A program made the translations under genes and the position numbers. DNA of 16,402 nucleotides from an uncultured Cytophagales bacterium (GTDB lineage Bacteria; Bacteroidota; Bacteroidia; Cytophagales; Amoebophilaceae), in contig CAJQOF010000082.1 of NCBI GenBank assembly GCA_905479855.1, positions 1-16,402 of the forward strand. The letters are read 5' to 3'. Under the pieces are notes generated by a model. It was given only the letters and a program-made list of their open reading frames with translations. It did no database searches and was not told the origin of the DNA. Position 1 is the stretch's first letter, and each line of letters starts with the position of its first letter. Below are positions 12,670 to 16,402 of the stretch, in pieces.

Positions 12670-14481
12670 TTACATCTTATTGGGTACGGCTATGCCTAGT
12701 AGCTGCATGCTCTTCTTTATTACGCGGGCCACCGCGGCTGAGAGCTGCACTCTCAACAGTTGCAGGGCGGCGTCTTTTTCGTGCAAGATCGGCAGTGCTG
12801 CGTAGAGCTTATTGTAGCCTTTAGCCAGGTTGAATACATATTGTGCTAGGATAGCGGGTGAATAGCCTTCGGCACTTTCCTGCAGTTTCTTGGGGAAGGC
12901 ATAGAGTTGCATAATCACCTCCCGCTCTGCGGGCTGCAAGGGCAGGCTATCAGCTACCCCCCCCTCTTGGTACGCAATGCCTTGCTCCTTGGCTTTTCGC
13001 AGAATAGCAGCAATGCGGGCATGGGTATATTGGATAGAAGGGCCCGTATGGCCCTGGAAGTCAATGGAGGCTTCTGGGTCAAACAAAATGCGCTTTTTCG
13101 CCTCCACCCGCAGCAAGAAGTACTTCAAGGCGCCCATGGCCAACATGGAATAGAGCGCTGCTGCTTCTTCTTGCGAAAAGCTGTCGATCTTTCCTAGCGC
13201 CTGCGTGTGCTGTGCTGCCGTACGCACCATCTCTTCCATCAGCTGATCGGCATCCACCACCGTTCCCTCGCGTGACTTCATCTTGCCTGTGGGTAGGTCT
13301 ACCATGCCATAAGAAAGATGGTGCATGGCTGGGGCATAGCTGCGGCCTAATTTCTGCATGAGTTTGAAAAGCACCGCAAAGTGATAATCCTGCTCATTGC
13401 CCACCACATAGAGCAGCTGGTCAAAATGATAATCTGCATAGCGCAAGTCTGCCACGCCTAAGTCTTGGGTCATGTAGACAGATGTGCCATCAGCGCGCAA
13501 TACCAGCTTACGGTCTAGCCCCTCTTCCGTTAAATCAGCCCAGACAGATCCATCCTGCTCTTGACGAAAGACACCCAGCGATAGCCCCTCCTCCACCACC
13601 TTCTTCCCTAGCAAGTAGGTCTCAGATTCATAGTAAGTTTTGTCGAAGGTGATCCCTAGCTGCTGGTAGGTTGCTGCAAAACCTTGGTAAACCCAACCAT
13701 TCATCATCTCCCACAAAGCCCGCACAGCCTTGTCGCCTTCTTCCCATTTCCGGAGCATCTGCTGGGCTTCTAGGAGACTAGGCGCTTCTTTGGCAGCACG
13801 CACTGGGTCGCCGAGCGCTTTGGTTAGCGCAGCCACTTGTTCTTTGTAAACTTGGTCAAACTTAACATAATACTTGCCCACGAAGTGGTCTCCTTTCAGG
13901 GCTTCCGTCTCTGGGGTTTCGCCCTGCCCATATTGCTGATAAGCGACCATGGACTTGCATATATGGATGCCGCGATCATTAACGAGGTTGACTTTGTGTA
14001 CTTCGTGGCCTGTGGCCTTCATAATTCCAGCCATTGCATGGCCGAGGAAGTTATTGCGCAAATGGCCTAGATGGAGCGGCTTGTTGGTGTTGGGGGAGGA
14101 AAACTCAATGACCACCTTCTTCCCGTTGGGTGCAGCAACGCCAAAGTTGGCATCAGCCCCTATGGCGGACAACTGCGTTAGCCATACGCGGTCACCGATC
14201 ACGAGATTCAAGAAACCTTTCACCACATTGAAGTCTACCACCAAGGTGCTGTTTTCCTTAAGCCACTCCCCTAGCTGGTTGGCTACTGCTTCGGGCCGCT
14301 GCTGGCAACGCCCGGACCAGGAAAAGGTCACGAAGGTATAGGCCCCTTCAAATTCCTTGGCGGTAGGTTGTAAGGCGATGGCTGACAGCTCAACAGCAAG
14401 GCCCAATGCTTGCTGAAAAGCTTGTTGAATAGCGGTGGTGAGTTGTTGTTCTAGGTGCACGGGCGAGTAAGTGGCGATCAA
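12670..14481 (-). CDS. argS: Arginyl-tRNA synthetase
   Basis: A complete 603-residue class I synthetase charging tRNA-Arg with arginine. Domains in order: N-terminal Add1 tRNA-recognition domain (about 1-115), catalytic Rossmann fold with SSPNTNKPLHLGHLR (HLGH at 137-140) and NDRGIHICKSM (168-178), the KMSKS-equivalent GKMKSREGTVVDADQL (399-414), and the C-terminal DALR anticodon-binding helices (about 485-603, starting near HTGPSIQYTHARI). The start is TTG 14481, directly after an in-frame TAA, giving MIATYSPVHLEQQL; a GTG seven codons later is the alternative. Length is normal for Bacteroidota. A hairpin lies 14-49 bases upstream. It heads the set argS, DUF59, bacilliredoxin and tRNA-Arg. 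Confidence 0.97.
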   Translation of the reverse strand: MIATYSPVHLEQQLTTAIQQAFQQALGLAVELSAIALQPTAKEFEGAYTFVTFSWSGRCQQRPEAVANQLGEWLKENSTLVVDFNVVKGFLNLVIGDRVWLTQLSAIGADANFGVAAPNGKKVVIEFSSPNTNKPLHLGHLRNNFLGHAMAGIMKATGHEVHKVNLVNDRGIHICKSMVAYQQYGQGETPETEALKGDHFVGKYYVKFDQVYKEQVAALTKALGDPVRAAKEAPSLLEAQQMLRKWEEGDKAVRALWEMMNGWVYQGFAATYQQLGITFDKTYYESETYLLGKKVVEEGLSLGVFRQEQDGSVWADLTEEGLDRKLVLRADGTSVYMTQDLGVADLRYADYHFDQLLYVVGNEQDYHFAVLFKLMQKLGRSYAPAMHHLSYGMVDLPTGKMKSREGTVVDADQLMEEMVRTAAQHTQALGKIDSFSQEEAAALYSMLAMGALKYFLLRVEAKKRILFDPEASIDFQGHTGPSIQYTHARIAAILRKAKEQGIAYQEGGVADSLPLQPAEREVIMQLYAFPKKLQESAEGYSPAILAQYVFNLAKGYNKLYAALPILHEKDAALQLLRVQLSAAVARVIKKSMQLLGIAVPNKM

Positions 14482-14494
14482 TTATGATGACCAA

Positions 14495-14530
14495 CGCGAC
14501 AAAGATAGGCAGTATCGGCTCTTTGTCGTG
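14495..14530 (-). promoter_or_regulatory. Hairpin in the argS leader
   Basis: CGCGACAAAGA (14495-14505) pairs with TCTTTGTCGTG (14520-14530) over 11 positions (one G-U) around a 14-base loop. It lies between the glmS stop and the argS start, 14 bases ahead of the TTG. No T-run follows on the minus strand, so a leader structure is as likely as a glmS terminator. Confidence 0.4.
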
Positions 14531-14573
14531 CTTTTCGCAGCAAAGCATCCTTCTGTTTGCCTCCTTAGCCCTA

Positions 14574-14614
14574 TCCTGAGCCCTGTTCTGAGCCTTGTGG
14601 CGAAGGAGTCCAAA
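14574..14614 (-). repeat. Interspersed repeat copy 2
   Basis: Read on the minus strand this holds CTCCTTCGCC, TCAGAACAGGG and CTCAGGATAGGG, matching the copy at 11612-11653. It lies in the glmS-argS gap. The flanking GGGAGATTCCTCACCGCTCC (about 14620-14639, minus strand) may be part of the same element. Confidence 0.55.
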
Positions 14615-14648
14615 GGAGCGGTGAGGAATCTCCCATGGTGCGCTGCCC

Positions 14649-16402
14649 TTATTCTACCGTCACCGACTTGGCCAAGTTCCTGGGGCAGTCCACATCACAA
14701 CCGCGAATTACTGCCATGTGGTAGGCAAGTAGCTGCAGGGGTACAATGGCTAGTATCGGCATCAGTGCTTCATGGATGGGTGGCACTTCAATAACATGAT
14801 CTGCAAGTTGGGTGGCCACCTTATCTCCTTGAGTCACCACGGCAATGATCTTTCCCCCTCTTGCTTTCACCTGCTCCATGCTGGAGAGGATTTTACCATG
14901 GAACTTATCTTCCGTAGCAATGAAGACCACCGGCATGGCCGAATTGACCAAGGCAATGGGGCCATGCTTCATCTCCGCGGCAGGGTAGCCTTCGGCATGT
15001 ATGTAAGCAAGTTCCTTGAGCTTGAGCGCCCCTTCTAAGGCTACCGGGAAGTTGTAGCCTCGCCCCAGATAAAGGGCGCTTGGTGCATGCTTAAAGGTTT
15101 GGGCAATCTGCTCGGCCTTGCCATGCTGCTGCAAAGCGATTTCTACTTTGCCAGGAACAGTAGCGAGTTGTTGCAATAATTCTTTGAACAAGGCGGCATC
15201 TATGGTGCCCCGCTGCCGCGCCAATTCTAGCGCAATCATGATGAGCACCGTCAGCTGTGTGGTAAAAGCCTTGGTGCTTGCCACGCCAATCTCGGGGCCT
15301 GCGTGGGTATAGATACCTGCATGTGCTTCCCTGGCGATAGAAGATTCCACCACATTGCAAACGCCCAGGATAGTGGCCCCCTTTTCTTTGGCCAGTTCTA
15401 CCGCAGCGCGCGTATCGGCTGTTTCTCCAGATTGCGAAATGGCCAGCACCACATCTCCAGGGCCAATTATTGGATTTCTATAGCGAAACTCTGAAGCATA
15501 CTCTACCTCTACAGGAATTCTACAAAATTCTTCGAAAAAGTACTCGGCCACCATGCCCGCGAGCCAAGAAGTGCCGCATGCTACAATGGTAATCTTGTTG
15601 GCTTTGGCCAAGTCGGCCATCTGCTCACTAATCCCCCCAAGCATCAGCTGCTGTTTGTCTGCATTAAGCCGCCCACGCAGGCAGTCTTTAATGGCTTTGG
15701 GTTGCTCAAAAATCTCCTTGAGCGTAAAATGCGCAAAGCCTCCCTTCTCTATCTTCTCCAGCGTCATGTCCAGCTTCTGGATAGCCGGCGTGAGGGGGAG
15801 ATCTTCTAGGTTTTTTAGCGAAAGCTCATTGCCCCGGATAATGACTATCTCGTGGTCATTGATAAAGATTACCTGGTTCGTGTGCTCCACAATGGGCGCT
15901 GCGTCGGAGGCAATAAAGAACTCATTCTCCCCTACGCCAACCACCAAGGGGCTCCCCTTTCTGGCAGCAATGAGGGTATTGGGCAGGTCTTGGGATAGGA
16001 TAACAAGGGCATAGGCGCCCACAATCTTGGTGAGTGCTAGCCGCACAGCCTCTTCAAGTGTACAACCATGGGTCTGCTGCATATCTTCAATAACGTAGGC
16101 CAACACCTCGGTGTCTGTTTCGGTGTGGAAGGTATAGCCTTTGTCGAGCAAAGTTTGTTGGAGAGCACTATAATTCTCTATAATACCATTGTGCACAATG
16201 GCCAACTTGCCGGAGGCAGAGAGATGGGGATGGGAATTGGTATCACTCGGCTTGCCGTGTGATGCCCAGCGGGTATGGCCAATGCCTATGCAACCCTTGG
16301 GAGGAGCGGCTGCAAGGAAACTTTCTAGATCACGCACCTTACCCGTCTTCTTATGCACCTGGATTGTATCGCCCAGCAGCGCAACGCCGGCGCTGTCATA
16401 AC
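14649..16402 (-). CDS. glmS: Glucosamine-6-phosphate synthase (isomerizing), N-terminus outside window
   Basis: It makes glucosamine-6-phosphate from fructose-6-phosphate and glutamine, the entry step to peptidoglycan and lipid A amino sugars. The frame runs to the right edge; the first residues in view are YDSAGVALLGD, so about 30 residues including the catalytic Cys of the glutaminase domain are missing. The glutaminase domain has GHTRWASHG, HNGIIENY and the ETDTEV segment. The two SIS (sugar isomerase) domains have CGTSWLAG, SQSGETADT, GVASTKAFTTQ, LGRGYNFPVALEGALKLKE and HAEGYPAAEMKHGP. The C-terminus DCPRNLAKSVTVE is the strongly conserved family end. No break or missing key residue is seen. 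A GTG at 16358 lies inside the conserved domain and is not the true start. Confidence 0.97.
   Translation of the reverse strand, partial: YDSAGVALLGDTIQVHKKTGKVRDLESFLAAAPPKGCIGIGHTRWASHGKPSDTNSHPHLSASGKLAIVHNGIIENYSALQQTLLDKGYTFHTETDTEVLAYVIEDMQQTHGCTLEEAVRLALTKIVGAYALVILSQDLPNTLIAARKGSPLVVGVGENEFFIASDAAPIVEHTNQVIFINDHEIVIIRGNELSLKNLEDLPLTPAIQKLDMTLEKIEKGGFAHFTLKEIFEQPKAIKDCLRGRLNADKQQLMLGGISEQMADLAKANKITIVACGTSWLAGMVAEYFFEEFCRIPVEVEYASEFRYRNPIIGPGDVVLAISQSGETADTRAAVELAKEKGATILGVCNVVESSIAREAHAGIYTHAGPEIGVASTKAFTTQLTVLIMIALELARQRGTIDAALFKELLQQLATVPGKVEIALQQHGKAEQIAQTFKHAPSALYLGRGYNFPVALEGALKLKELAYIHAEGYPAAEMKHGPIALVNSAMPVVFIATEDKFHGKILSSMEQVKARGGKIIAVVTQGDKVATQLADHVIEVPPIHEALMPILAIVPLQLLAYHMAVIRGCDVDCPRNLAKSVTVE

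Noticed and set aside
14471..14794. Plus-strand ORFs opposite argS and glmS
   Set aside because: They mirror strongly biased codons of clear minus-strand genes and match no family.

Overview
The window looks like a chromosome segment of a Bacteroidota bacterium, probably one living inside host cells. The Obg protein starts with the MASSNF opening usual in that phylum. There are no clear Shine-Dalgarno sites before most genes, and TTG/GTG starts recur (obg, argS). The mix of housekeeping genes with truncated, duplicated and decayed fragments, an Rpn-type nuclease, a SET-domain methyltransferase and an HD-only SpoT-like protein resembles Amoebophilus/Cardinium-type symbionts. The genus is an inference, and the G+C of the core genes here is higher than I would expect for those two.

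Left end (1-1530): the 3' part of an HD-domain SpoT/RelA-like (p)ppGpp hydrolase open to the window edge, then the membrane sensor half of a CqsS/LqsS-like histidine kinase cut off by a stop codon. This pairing recalls cargo of decaying integrative elements in intracellular bacteria. A short tandem repeat leads into intact obg (1531-2523), a ribosome-associated GTPase.

Centre (2524-8394): an A+T-richer island that I read as a microcin C-like nucleotide-peptide antibiotic cluster. A 17-residue ORF ending in Asn (MNIKFIGASNINLNFGN, 2779-2832) is followed by a near-perfect 19-bp hairpin. Immediately after it comes an MccB-type ThiF/E1-fold enzyme, which in this family attaches a nucleotide to the precursor's C-terminal Asn. 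Three different major-facilitator transporters follow, as candidate exporters or self-immunity pumps, with a probable frameshifted gene relic between the second and third. The middle transporter carries a perfect 22-bp inverted repeat inside its coding sequence.

Right border of the island (8439-8960): a second, 5'-truncated copy of obg covering exactly the G domain. It is about 95% identical to the intact gene, and nearly all differences are silent. The island thus lies between two diverged obg 3' ends, which suggests insertion at obg with replacement of its 3' end. A third scrap of obg lies at 9979-10062.

Between 8965 and 11369 are a membrane-anchored SET-domain protein (minus strand), debris, and an Rpn family nuclease with a possible internal small product. 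A hairpin-rich intergenic stretch follows. The right end, all on the minus strand, is housekeeping: glmS (partial, running off the right edge), argS, a DUF59/SufT-like Fe-S assembly protein, a CGC bacilliredoxin and tRNA-Arg(UCU). A short interspersed repeat occurs in opposite orientations near 11620 and 14600.
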